From: Bacteroides coprosuis DSM 18011
GTDB taxonomy: Bacteria; Bacteroidota; Bacteroidia; Bacteroidales; Bacteroidaceae
Reading direction: 5' to 3'
Assembly: GCA_000212915.1 (NCBI GenBank)
Contig: CM001167.1
Coordinates: forward strand, 1,604,780-1,668,779
Length of the DNA: 64,000 nucleotides
Position 1 is the stretch's first letter. Every line of letters starts with the position of its first letter. Position numbers and translations under genes: made by a program. Shown piece by piece: positions 21,216-29,336 of this stretch. The notes under the pieces were generated by a model. The model saw only the letters and a program-made list of their open reading frames with translations. It searched no databases and was not told the DNA's origin.

Positions 21216-23487
21216 CTGATTGTTTTACAACCGTATTAAAATATCTATCTCTAAATTGAATTTTAGCTTCTTCTCTGCTCTCTGTATCGCTATTCCTTTT
21301 GTATAGATTAAGGTGTAGCATATTCATCATAATATCGCACATGTCTTGCGTATGCTTTTCTAAGTGAGACCAGCTTACTGGTTTGAAAGGGGTTTCTTTA
21401 ATGATAAATTGCTTTTCAATATGCTCTAAAATAGAGGGGTAGTCGGTATCTGGTATATCAAAGTTTATGGCTTTTATACGCAGATCCTCCAGCTTTTGTG
21501 GATTATTCATTTTAGAGCATTCATAAATAGAGAGAGAGTTAAGTGTTCCCTGCTTTTGAATATCTATTTGTATGTTATTTTTAATAATTAAAAATTTTTC
21601 CAACTGAGTTAAAATTTGAGTGAGTTGTAAACCTCTTTTTACGATGTGTTTTAAGAAGTGTAATAAGTCATCATATCCTAATACCTTTAGTTGATTGAAT
21701 TTATAGCATACAGTGTATAACTCATAGTCTACGGGTTTGTTTTTACAATAGTTTACTAGGTATTTATAAATTTGTAGAAACAAAAATTCTTTATTTGTAG
21801 CAGCAATTTTAGTGCTATTTCTATAAATGAGGCACACTAATTCATTTAACTTAAGAAAAGGTACCTGAATGCTATATATAAACGCTCCCTTTTTATTGTG
21901 AATTTCAAAAGAGTAAATAGCATTTACTAAAAGGTCTACTTTTTCTTTAGGGAAAGACTGAATAATTAGTTGCTTGTACTTAGGAAATGACGGAGTTACA
22001 TTTAATAAGTACCTATAAGCAATTTCATAAAGTAAGCAGTCTTCTAGTTTTATACTTCTCAATTTATTAAACACCTTTCCATAAGTTTTGTAATGCTCAA
22101 TTTCTAGTTTATCCTTGTAATAAAAAGGCTTTATGAGGTAAGAAAGGTTTTTTAGAGCTTTGTATTGAATAATTCCATTATCATTTTTTTGAATCACTTT
22201 TTCTTGATTTAGAAAACTGATAAAATGGGATACATTAATATAGAGTATCTTACTCTCAAAAAACAGTTTATAATCTTCTAGGCTATATGTTTTTTCTTTC
22301 TTTTCAGAATTGACATTATGGGCACTCCATTTGATGAAATTTCTCTTTGTTTGTAGATATAGTTCATCTATAGAAGATGAATTAAGAAATAGTTCTTTAA
22401 ACTCTTCATTGTTAAAAAAGTGTTTCTTAATAAAAAACTGGATCAGATGGTCTTTATAGGATGGAATGGATTCAAAAGAATACATCCATCTTGTGTAAAA
22501 AACAAATTCGTCTTTAGTGATATGGAATTTTTTATGATGCCCCATACGTTGAGCTTTATCCTTATAAATGTCTTTAAAATAGATTAAGTTCCATACTTTA
22601 CGTATATATCTCAATTTAAGATGCTTGCCCACTCTTAGGTTAAGAATCTTCTTAGTTCCTTTTTTTTCAGTATCATTTATACTTGTATCAGAGAGAACCT
22701 GAGAGGGTGAATCCATATCACCTGTATTGTCCTCGTAAAGATAACTTTGGATAAGTTTTCTTGGGAATAGTTTACGAAGATTACTCATCTCCTTTGTAGA
22801 TAGATTGTTGGTTTGCCCTGTCTTAAAAACAAACAATCCATTTCTTACATCTCTTTGGTGATGAGGTAAATAGTTTTGTAATAAGGCAATACCATTACTC
22901 TCTTTTTTTTTGGAGAAAAGAGCATCTTCTAAGAAGTAAATAATAAGTCTTCTCTGTATGGATACTATCCATGGTTCTCCTAGTATTTTCACATAGATTT
23001 GTATCGCATTGTTTTCTACAACAAAAGGATAATCCCATCGTGGATATTCTTGCAGATGATTATGGTAAGATTTATAAACGACTAATCTCCCCTTATGATA
23101 TTTAAGTTTATCATACTCTCTCTTAGGAAGATTTTGCTTGGCTTCTACTATATATTTTTCTTGTTCTTCATTGGAAGCAAACTGGTATACTTTAAACATT
23201 GCTTCTTCTCCAAAATAGTTGCTTTCAGCCAGATATCTAGAGGCATAAAGCATAAACTTATCTTGTTTTCGGCTGTATTTGCTCCATAAATCTGTTTGAT
23301 TATTAATCAAACTATCTAAGCGATAATCTTTATAACCATTAATCGGTTTATAATTATAGGAATAAGGATTAGATTTAGATGGGGTACTTTTAAGAAAACC
23401 CGATTGCATTCCCTTTCGATGAGAAAATCTTTTAAAAGATGACTCATAGGAAAACATGGACTTTGTGAATTTAGTGCTTCTTGCCAT
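21211..23487 (-). CDS. Cas13b-like protein, central and C-terminal part
   Basis: 758 codons that continue the Cas13b homology of the upstream frame. Residues about 71-103 (YSRKQDKFMLYASRYLAESN, then MFKVYQF) match the Cas13b signature K-R-x-x-D-(R/K)-F-x-x-x-A-x-R-(Y/F)-(I/L)-D...F. Next come KGRLVVYK (the GRL motif) and an NNAIQIYVKI-like strand. The C-terminal HEPN2 motif is at Arg670: RIKAIN in place of RNxxxH, followed by the conserved Ile-Pro, so the catalytic His is Asn675 (codon 21463-21465). The ATG at 23487 directly follows an in-frame TAG and overlaps the upstream frame by 172 bp, so one frame break probably split a single gene of about 1070 codons. Cas13b is the RNA-guided RNase of type VI-B CRISPR. 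This copy is predicted to be RNase-dead. Confidence 0.72.
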   Translation of the reverse strand: MARSTKFTKSMFSYESSFKRFSHRKGMQSGFLKSTPSKSNPYSYNYKPINGYKDYRLDSLINNQTDLWSKYSRKQDKFMLYASRYLAESNYFGEEAMFKVYQFASNEEQEKYIVEAKQNLPKREYDKLKYHKGRLVVYKSYHNHLQEYPRWDYPFVVENNAIQIYVKILGEPWIVSIQRRLIIYFLEDALFSKKKESNGIALLQNYLPHHQRDVRNGLFVFKTGQTNNLSTKEMSNLRKLFPRKLIQSYLYEDNTGDMDSPSQVLSDTSINDTEKKGTKKILNLRVGKHLKLRYIRKVWNLIYFKDIYKDKAQRMGHHKKFHITKDEFVFYTRWMYSFESIPSYKDHLIQFFIKKHFFNNEEFKELFLNSSSIDELYLQTKRNFIKWSAHNVNSEKKEKTYSLEDYKLFFESKILYINVSHFISFLNQEKVIQKNDNGIIQYKALKNLSYLIKPFYYKDKLEIEHYKTYGKVFNKLRSIKLEDCLLYEIAYRYLLNVTPSFPKYKQLIIQSFPKEKVDLLVNAIYSFEIHNKKGAFIYSIQVPFLKLNELVCLIYRNSTKIAATNKEFLFLQIYKYLVNYCKNKPVDYELYTVCYKFNQLKVLGYDDLLHFLKHIVKRGLQLTQILTQLEKFLIIKNNIQIDIQKQGTLNSLSIYECSKMNNPQKLEDLRIKAINFDIPDTDYPSILEHIEKQFIIKETPFKPVSWSHLEKHTQDMCDIMMNMLHLNLYKRNSDTESREEAKIQFRDRYFNTVVKQSD

Positions 23488-24428
23488 GGACTAGGGTAGA
23501 GGTTGAGGTATTCTATAATATCTTTATGCTTGGCTATCCTTAAATGTTGACTAGGAATGTAATGCAAAGTATAGGGGTTGGCAAATAGAGAAAAAAACAT
23601 TTGAAGAACTTGAGTCTCATCTGTTTTGTTTTTTAAAAAAGGAAAGTTCGGGAAGATAATTTTCGTATCTTCTTTGAATAAAAAGAGTGAATTTATAAAA
23701 AGACAGGATGTAAAAGAAAGGTATTTTCCACATTGAATGGGCATCATTAATGGATTATTTACTACTTTCCATTGATATACAGACTGTACATCAAAGAATA
23801 ACACTTCATTTATTAATTCATCTTTACTTTTTTTGCGTAAAACTTCTATTTCCTCAGTTGTATAGCTTGTTTCAGGAAAGAATAGAGTAAGAATAAACTC
23901 TTTTAAAAGTAGATTTAAAGAGTCTTCATTGTATTGAGAGGTGAAGTTGTTTCTGTCTTTTACGCTTTTATTTAGAAGCATAATGATGCTCACCTCAAAC
24001 AAATCATGTAAAAACTCAATGATTTGAGGCGTAATGATATTGTTCCCTATCCGCAAAGGCTCTAAATTGTGTGTATAGTTTTGGTTTAGTTCTCGAATTG
24101 CACTAACTAATTTAAGTAGAGTACTTGCTATTTCGTTATCAATAAATTGTTTTTTTTGAAGAGACAAATACTTCGTAGGAACAAATCGATCTTTTTCGTC
24201 ATTTAACTGATAATTAAACAATTGTTTAATATTATGACTTTTAAAAGTTTGTCCAATACTAAATTGATAAATCGATGAAATAGCTTGTAGGGATAAATCT
24301 CCGCTCTTTTCATTATTGTCGCATACTAATTCGAAATTTCTATAAGCAATTTCGGATAATGGGGCTAATAATCCTTTGTTCCTTATAAAAGGATCAGTTT
24401 TTTTCTTAATGAAGTCCGTAATATTCAT
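23316..24428 (-). CDS. Cas13b-like protein, N-terminal part
   Basis: 370 codons, of which about the first 325 look genuine; the last 45 (ILIPIIINRLMVIKIIA) read like an out-of-frame tail. The HEPN1 helix is at residues 101-120: AIRELNQNYTH aligns with the Cas13b pattern AVRDLRNFYTH, but Arg of R-x4-H is Asn115 and only His120 remains. Read from Arg112 instead, the fifth position is Asn117. Either way R-x4-H is lost. LSFTSCLFINSLFLFKED matches the conserved Cas13b segment before the linker. RIAKHKDIIEYLNLYPSPWQEALN matches its DMLNEL-x-(R/K)-x-P motif. No CRISPR array or csx27/csx28-like gene adjoins it. The known family cuts RNA with crRNA guidance; this one could at most bind RNA. Confidence 0.72.
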   Translation of the reverse strand: MNITDFIKKKTDPFIRNKGLLAPLSEIAYRNFELVCDNNEKSGDLSLQAISSIYQFSIGQTFKSHNIKQLFNYQLNDEKDRFVPTKYLSLQKKQFIDNEIASTLLKLVSAIRELNQNYTHNLEPLRIGNNIITPQIIEFLHDLFEVSIIMLLNKSVKDRNNFTSQYNEDSLNLLLKEFILTLFFPETSYTTEEIEVLRKKSKDELINEVLFFDVQSVYQWKVVNNPLMMPIQCGKYLSFTSCLFINSLFLFKEDTKIIFPNFPFLKNKTDETQVLQMFFSLFANPYTLHYIPSQHLRIAKHKDIIEYLNLYPSPWQEALNSQSPCFPMSHLLKDFLIERECNRVFLKVPHLNLILIPIIINRLMVIKIIA

Positions 24429-24924
24429 ACACTAGATGTTAATCGTTTTTTTACTCCGTGTATTTTTTGGTTAATCAATGTCGAACTTTTAGGCTATATT
24501 TTTAAGTTACAACTAGTTTTGATAATATATAACACTCAGTAGTTAATTAGAGTTAAACTGATAGATTGCTGTCATCTTAATTTTAAATAATAAAGCATTC
24601 TCTTCCTTTAATTGAACATTGATGGTATGAATGTGATATAGGGCAGTATCTAATCTTCTTCTATTTCTAACCGTGTCCTTTTAGAAGAAATGAGGTGTGG
24701 AATATTTGTTTAAATTTATTTATTGCATTTAAAACTAATTTATTAAAGATATATTACCCTTTCAATGTATTTATACAAAAGATGGATATTTATAACTTAT
24801 AGGGTGTAAGGGATTCTATCCTTTTGGGTAATAATTGAGTTAAAACCGTTCAGTTGTTTTGATACTTTTATGCAGTTGATAAATACGAATCAGCGAGTAG
24901 TATTTGAGTAATAGTACGTATTAC
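24429..24924. other. Gene-free spacer upstream of the Cas13b-like gene
   Basis: 496 bp, AT-rich, no ORF of note. It contains a small hairpin, AAGGGAT/ATCCTTT, near 24808. No CRISPR repeat, leader-like repeat or csx gene was found. It should hold the promoter of the minus-strand Cas13b-like gene. Confidence 0.5.
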
Positions 24925-25500
24925 CTAATATCTAGATAATCCCTGACTGACTGTTGGGTTCATCAGTATTCTAGCTAATATCCTAGGAATCGAATCAGAG
25001 GTAATGGTGGATAGATATTGAATAAGTAGTTTCAATGTCTGTTCATCATCTTCTTTATTATGAATGATATGCTCAATATCTTTGAGCTGTTGTCCTGTGA
25101 GTTCATCTCGTATGGCTTCCCATAAAAACTCATAAGCTAGTTGTAGGTTGGGAGTAACTATAGGAAAAGAGGCTGTTCCCTCTTTCTTTTCTTGAGTGAT
25201 ATGGGGCCTATCCCAAGTATTAGGGTATTCTTGAATCGACTCTAATATAGCCAATATACCTGCATGATTATTGGGTGTCAGTTTGTGAGATACTTCCTTA
25301 AAAGGTTTTATGTAGCTAGGGTAGTATGCAGTTAGGAACCTCTCCACCACATATTTCCACTTTTGGTACCGGTCATTCTCTTTCGATTTGTAATTGGGGT
25401 AGAGTTGTAGTGATCCCGATTGTATGGGTTTAAATATCAGTGTGGAAGATAGTTTTTCTCCTTCAAGAATAAGTTGATTTACTCTGTTTTCTAAATTCAT
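24925..25500 (-). CDS. Unknown 191-residue protein
   Basis: A soluble, mostly helical protein without signal peptide or membrane helix. I do not recognise its family. It begins MNLENRVNQLILEGEKL and has a charged C-terminal helical region (about 120-190) with KDIEHIIHNKEDDEQTL. I checked it against the accessory proteins of type VI-B systems: it has neither the membrane helices of Csx27 nor an R-x4-H HEPN motif as in Csx28. It lies about 500 bp upstream of the Cas13b-like gene on the same strand and downstream of the cytolysin-like gene's terminator, so it is probably its own unit. Confidence 0.55.
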   Translation of the reverse strand: MNLENRVNQLILEGEKLSSTLIFKPIQSGSLQLYPNYKSKENDRYQKWKYVVERFLTAYYPSYIKPFKEVSHKLTPNNHAGILAILESIQEYPNTWDRPHITQEKKEGTASFPIVTPNLQLAYEFLWEAIRDELTGQQLKDIEHIIHNKEDDEQTLKLLIQYLSTITSDSIPRILARILMNPTVSQGLSRY

Positions 25501-25557
25501 AGTTGCGCTAAGAGGTTAATATTTAGCTACAAGTTAATAAAGAATCTGTGACAAAGT

Positions 25558-25592
25558 AAAGAAGAGCAGCACAAATCGTCCTGCTCTTCTTG
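25558..25592 (-). terminator. Terminator after the cytolysin-like gene
   Basis: GAAGAGCAG (25561-25569) and CTGCTCTTC (25581-25589) form a stem. On the minus strand it is followed by TTTACTTTG. It lies 20 nt past the stop of the 25611-26885 gene. Confidence 0.75.
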
Positions 25593-25610
25593 CTTAAATG
25601 TTTATAGATA

Positions 25611-26885
25611 TTAATAAGTGAAATCAATGGATCTTTTAAAATCGGGATAAACTCCCAACGTTTTAGCTTTGGTTAATGAAACTTTTGCTGGATAGCAAAG
25701 CTCTTTAGCAGGTTTTGCACTATCCTTATAGAAGTTATTAATAGCACCTATTCCTTTAATAAAATCATATTTGTCAATGCCAGGTTTTAGATACCCAAAG
25801 TTTGAAGCATTAATGATTTCATTCTCTTTACTCGTAAGTACCTCCTCATTAGCAAATTTATTTAGAATAGACTTGATTTCAACTTTGTTGTCTAGATCTG
25901 TCTCTACAAAGAGATATCCGAATTTTCCGTAATAGATAGTGCTTATAAATGCAATATTATCTTCGGATATGCTTTCAGGAAGTATTATTTTACTTTCAGG
26001 AAGATCAGATGTTAAGGAAAAAAAGAGATGTTCATATTCAAAAATAAATCCTACTTTGTTTTTTAACTCCTCTTTTTTATAGCTAGTACCCATGAGTTCA
26101 TCTAGCTTTAAATTAAAAGCTATTTGTCCTGCATAATGTAATTCTTTTCTAGAATAATACTTTTTGCCGTTGCTAAAAGTAAATGAAGTGGATTGGGCTG
26201 AACTATTTTTTAGAATAGTCTTTTCCATTTCTTTTTGTAGTTCTAAGCTGGGTTTTCTATTTTGAAAAATGTTAAAGTTGTCGCCTACTTCAGTTGTAAA
26301 ACTTGTTGTAGGGTAATCGTAATCTAGGGTTGTTATTTCATTTTTGATAAAGAATTCTTCTACATCTAATAATTGATGTCCAAATATTTTGTTCTGTAAA
26401 TGTGGATGCACTCTTGCTGTACTATTATAAACGATGTCGAAGTGAATATTTTTAGCATCAGCCTTGATGTTTTCATATTGAAAAGCCCCTAAGTTTTGTA
26501 TTATTAAAGTACGAGCTGCTTGTTTTACTTGGATGGGATATTCTTTGTTTGCAACTATAATTTTGATATATCCTTCTCTGTCTTCATAGATATAGCTTTC
26601 ATCAATGAGAAGATGAAGGGTGTACGACTTAAATTCAGATTTCTCTTCTGTATTCATTTCCTCTACTTCAACTTTACACCAATCTAAATGGTTTTGAATG
26701 GAGTACTCTTGCGACGATTTAAAAGTTAAGATTACTTCGCCGCCAGAACTCTCTATCCTTGCATTTGATTGCTCTAGGATGATGGGCTCAGGTTCGGGCT
26801 GAATGGGAGTATTATCGCTGCTACAAGATTGGTAGAAAGGGATTAATCCCGCGAGCAATAAGATGTGAATAAATGTCTTTTTCAT
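25611..26885 (-). CDS. BACON-domain, cholesterol-dependent-cytolysin-like lipoprotein
   Basis: A 424-residue lipoprotein (lipobox FYQSC, Cys21). Residues about 40-125 form a BACON domain (SSGGEVILTFKSSQEYSI and later PIQVKQAAR). The remainder shows the core of thiol-activated cytolysins: YYSRKELHYAGQIAFNLKL (243-261) corresponds to the VYSKSQLEAALNVN region, FIFEYEHLFFSLTSDLP (280-296) to the KQIFYTVSxxLP strand, and FISTIYYGKFGYLFVETD (313-330) to the FVSNVAYGRxVFVKLET strand. It ends soon after the segment matching the end of domains 1-3, so the C-terminal membrane-binding domain 4 with the Trp-rich undecapeptide is missing. A pore-forming or competitor-directed role is inferred from family. 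Surface anchoring follows from the lipobox. Confidence 0.75.
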   Translation of the reverse strand: MKKTFIHILLLAGLIPFYQSCSSDNTPIQPEPEPIILEQSNARIESSGGEVILTFKSSQEYSIQNHLDWCKVEVEEMNTEEKSEFKSYTLHLLIDESYIYEDREGYIKIIVANKEYPIQVKQAARTLIIQNLGAFQYENIKADAKNIHFDIVYNSTARVHPHLQNKIFGHQLLDVEEFFIKNEITTLDYDYPTTSFTTEVGDNFNIFQNRKPSLELQKEMEKTILKNSSAQSTSFTFSNGKKYYSRKELHYAGQIAFNLKLDELMGTSYKKEELKNKVGFIFEYEHLFFSLTSDLPESKIILPESISEDNIAFISTIYYGKFGYLFVETDLDNKVEIKSILNKFANEEVLTSKENEIINASNFGYLKPGIDKYDFIKGIGAINNFYKDSAKPAKELCYPAKVSLTKAKTLGVYPDFKRSIDFTY

Positions 26886-26950
26886 AGTTCGATATTTTAT
26901 TATCTTTCAAAGATAATCTGATTAAGTTAATATCTGTTATTTTTGCAAAT

Positions 26951-26982
26951 AAAAAGGGTTCAGACACGCTCTGAACCCTTTT
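26951..26982 (-). terminator. Terminator of the 548-codon unknown gene
   Basis: GGGTTCAGA (26956-26964) and TCTGAACCC (26970-26978) form a 9-bp stem flanked by A/T runs. Read on the minus strand it ends in TTTTTATTT. It separates the cytolysin-like gene from the gene upstream. Confidence 0.85.
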
Positions 26983-27080
26983 GAACCTTTTATCGTTTAG
27001 GGTAAAAGGTTACCCAACTACAAACAACTATTTAAGTAATTATCCTAAAAAACTATTATTCACATTTATCAAAACTATCT

Positions 27081-28661
27081 TTATTTTTTTCTTTGTTTCT
27101 TTTGTTCTGTCAGTTTATAATTCTTCCCGAAGAAATCCAATCGTTCTTCGAATGTCATTTGTTTTCGGGCAGGAGAAATACATTCTTTTTTCTTTAGGTA
27201 GGATGGAGGTGCCTTTTTTACACCTCTGCCATCGTACCATTCGTTAGAATTCATTTCTTCTACTTCTTCTTTATTATTACACTCTGCCAAGTTTTCAAAG
27301 AAGTTTGTAATCTTATGCAAGTGACCTTGATTGTCGGCTATAAAAGCAGTACCCTCATCGTCCAGCATAATATTATGTATTGTTGAGCTGTTAAGAGCTC
27401 CATATTTCATTCTTAACCAAGTATCGGTTTTGTGATTCCAGAATTGAGCCAAATCACTATCTCTCTCTGAATAGGTTTCGTTTGTAAAGAATGCAATCCA
27501 ATCTTGATTCAATTCCTTAACACAAGTAAGTGAAGGAGAATCTACCAAGTCTAGAAAATGAATAGCTCCTGTATCTGTTTGAGTATGTACAGCAATACGT
27601 CCTCTTCTTGTTGTTGTAATAAAACCAGCTTTGCCTAGAGGGGCTGTAGAGAAACGTTTCGCATAAAGCTTTGTAATGGTAATGCCCGTATTTTGTAATT
27701 CTCCATCTTTCCACTCCATCAGTTTTTTATCTGAAGGAATAAACGAACCGCCATTCTTTGTTCTAATAAGTGTTGGAGAGCAGTTGATACAACATCCACA
27801 AGCATTAATATCACTCACTCTTTCAAATACTCTTCCACCAATAGCAGCATCTTTGATTTTCCAAAGATGAGCATCATCAATTAACAAAAGATCATTTCCT
27901 ACCCAAGCTAGTTCTACCCACCTAAAAAAATGAGTACCCCCAATCTCTTCATTGAGTTGGATACAATCCCAAGCACACAAGTCATTGAATTCATGACCAA
28001 TACGAATACGCTTAATATTGAAATGGCTTTCTTCTTCTAGTTCTAAAGCTGCATATAGTTTATGCGTAGAGCTATAAGTAATATTGATAATTGGCTTAGA
28101 TAGGGGGTACTTTTTAGGGGGCCATACACTTAAATCCAATCGATAATAATTGTACTCTTTTGGATGTGCACCAGGAGATTTAGTGAAAAGTTGCTTACCA
28201 ACAAAATCAATGTAATAACTATCCGAACTTTCTAAAGCGTATGTTTCACTAGGAAGGCTGTCTGCTACTGAGTTGAAGCGGAAGGCAGGGTCTCCAAAGT
28301 TTTTGCCTTCTTGCATACATAAGTTAGCTTCTTGACCTTCTGCTTTACTCTCTGATTCAAATTCCTTCATTTGTTCCTTGGCAATAGGAACAATAGAGTA
28401 ATTACCATCTTTTTCTTTTATAGTGTAGAGGGCTGTATTATATAGTGTTAATTCTTGACCTAATGCACGAATATTTTGAGTCCCATCTAAGTTGGAATAG
28501 TGTGCAGCAAGATGATCCCACTTTTTATCATTAATAAATGAATATTGATTGTGGTCCCACTTAGAACGAAGGGTTTTAAGTAAGTCTTGAATGTTTAAAA
28601 TACCATCGAAACTTGCTTCTGTACCAATGGCTATCTTACTCTGACTCCAAATGTTTTTCAT
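27081..28661 (-). CDS. Unknown propeller-like cytoplasmic protein with a CGCC motif
   Basis: I prefer the ATG at 28661 (MKNIWSQSKIAIG), giving 526 residues; the frame is open to 28727. There is no signal peptide or membrane helix. The sequence has many strand-rich repeats ending in W/F-D/N motifs (VELAWVGNDLLLIDDAHLW, GKAGFITTTRRGRIAVHTQ, GTAFIADNQGHLHKI), suggesting a beta-propeller. A cysteine cluster, INACGCCINCS, lies around the middle and might bind metal. The C-terminus is very basic (LTEQKKQRKK). I do not recognise the family. It is a single-gene unit with its own terminator, beside the cytolysin-like gene, but no functional link can be shown. Confidence 0.55.
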   Translation of the reverse strand: MKNIWSQSKIAIGTEASFDGILNIQDLLKTLRSKWDHNQYSFINDKKWDHLAAHYSNLDGTQNIRALGQELTLYNTALYTIKEKDGNYSIVPIAKEQMKEFESESKAEGQEANLCMQEGKNFGDPAFRFNSVADSLPSETYALESSDSYYIDFVGKQLFTKSPGAHPKEYNYYRLDLSVWPPKKYPLSKPIINITYSSTHKLYAALELEEESHFNIKRIRIGHEFNDLCAWDCIQLNEEIGGTHFFRWVELAWVGNDLLLIDDAHLWKIKDAAIGGRVFERVSDINACGCCINCSPTLIRTKNGGSFIPSDKKLMEWKDGELQNTGITITKLYAKRFSTAPLGKAGFITTTRRGRIAVHTQTDTGAIHFLDLVDSPSLTCVKELNQDWIAFFTNETYSERDSDLAQFWNHKTDTWLRMKYGALNSSTIHNIMLDDEGTAFIADNQGHLHKITNFFENLAECNNKEEVEEMNSNEWYDGRGVKKAPPSYLKKKECISPARKQMTFEERLDFFGKNYKLTEQKKQRKK

Positions 28662-28727
28662 TATTGATTGGCTTTTCTTAGTATGTGTATTTAAGGGAGA
28701 TGTCTTAGTTTCAATCTCATGACACAA

Positions 28728-29079
28728 ATATATGTTTCGATTTTCATATATTCAATAATAAACGAATAAAAGTTTTGATCTTCTTCTTTATCGAAAGTTG
28801 ATGACAGTATAGTAAGTTATTGATTATTAGTTAATAAATAGTGTTATTTAGATTGTGTTTAAAATAATGTGCTTTGATTATATTACGAATGCTTTCGATA
28901 ATAAAGCATAAGTTTCTGTTTTGTTGCTTGTAATCTTTTGATTAGAAAAGCATAACAAAATATTATCGAAATGGTAGTGGTGGATAAAAGTAAAAATGAA
29001 TGGCTGTATAATCTCTATTAAGAGGAAGGGTTTTGAAAGATATAATCTGGTTATTTTTAGGTCTGAATCTATTTATTTC
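28728..29079. other. Promoter-containing spacer upstream of nrdAB
   Basis: AT-rich DNA between the divergent unknown gene and the nrd transcript. It contains GCTTT/AAAGC small hairpins near 28890 and no ORF or repeat that I can support. Its right end carries the nrd promoter. Confidence 0.4.
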
Positions 29080-29087
29080 TATCTTTG
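29080..29087 (+). promoter_or_regulatory. -7 box of the nrdAB promoter
   Basis: TATCTTTG matches TAnnTTTG exactly. The T-rich TTTTTA lies about 20 bp upstream in the -33 position. A start about 7 nt downstream would begin the transcript right at the 5' edge of the cobalamin riboswitch, which supports both calls. Confidence 0.6.
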
Positions 29088-29096
29088 CTTTCAATA

Positions 29097-29306
29097 AGAT
29101 TGGTGACTTTGAATAGATTCCTATTCTGAGTTGAAAAGGGAATTCGGTGTAAATCCGAGACAGACCGGCTGCTGTAATCCTTTATAAATCTCTTGTAACT
29201 ACTCACACCACTATACTTTATGTATGGGAAGGCATACCAAGAGATAAGGAAAGTCAGAAGACCTGCCAATGCTACTTCAGATAAGCTCTCCGGCAATGAG
29301 CTTTTT
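29097..29306 (+). promoter_or_regulatory. Cobalamin (B12) riboswitch controlling nrdAB
   Basis: The conserved cobalamin-riboswitch blocks occur in order: GGGAATTCGGTGTAAATCCG, then GACAGACC, GCTGCTGTAA, later GGGAAGGCAT and AGTCAGAAGACCTGCC. A short hairpin AAGCTC/GAGCTT followed by TTT (29283-29306) lies at the 3' end, just before the start codon, and is a candidate expression platform (terminator or start sequestrator). Family knowledge: such riboswitches shut off B12-independent isozymes when adenosylcobalamin is plentiful. Confidence 0.92.
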
Positions 29307-29336
29307 GAGTGTTTTATGAAACAAAACAATAATAGA

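Noticed and set aside
18858-25500. CRISPR array near the Cas13b-like gene
   Set aside because: I looked for spaced 30-40 bp direct repeats in all gaps of this region (18858-19742, 21092-21210, 24429-24924) and found none.
24925-25500. csx27 or csx28 accessory gene
   Set aside because: No membrane helices as in Csx27 and no R-x4-H motif as in Csx28.
29220-29336. Upstream extension of nrdA
   Set aside because: This segment is the 3' half of the cobalamin riboswitch and its platform. The ATP-cone domain begins at 29337.
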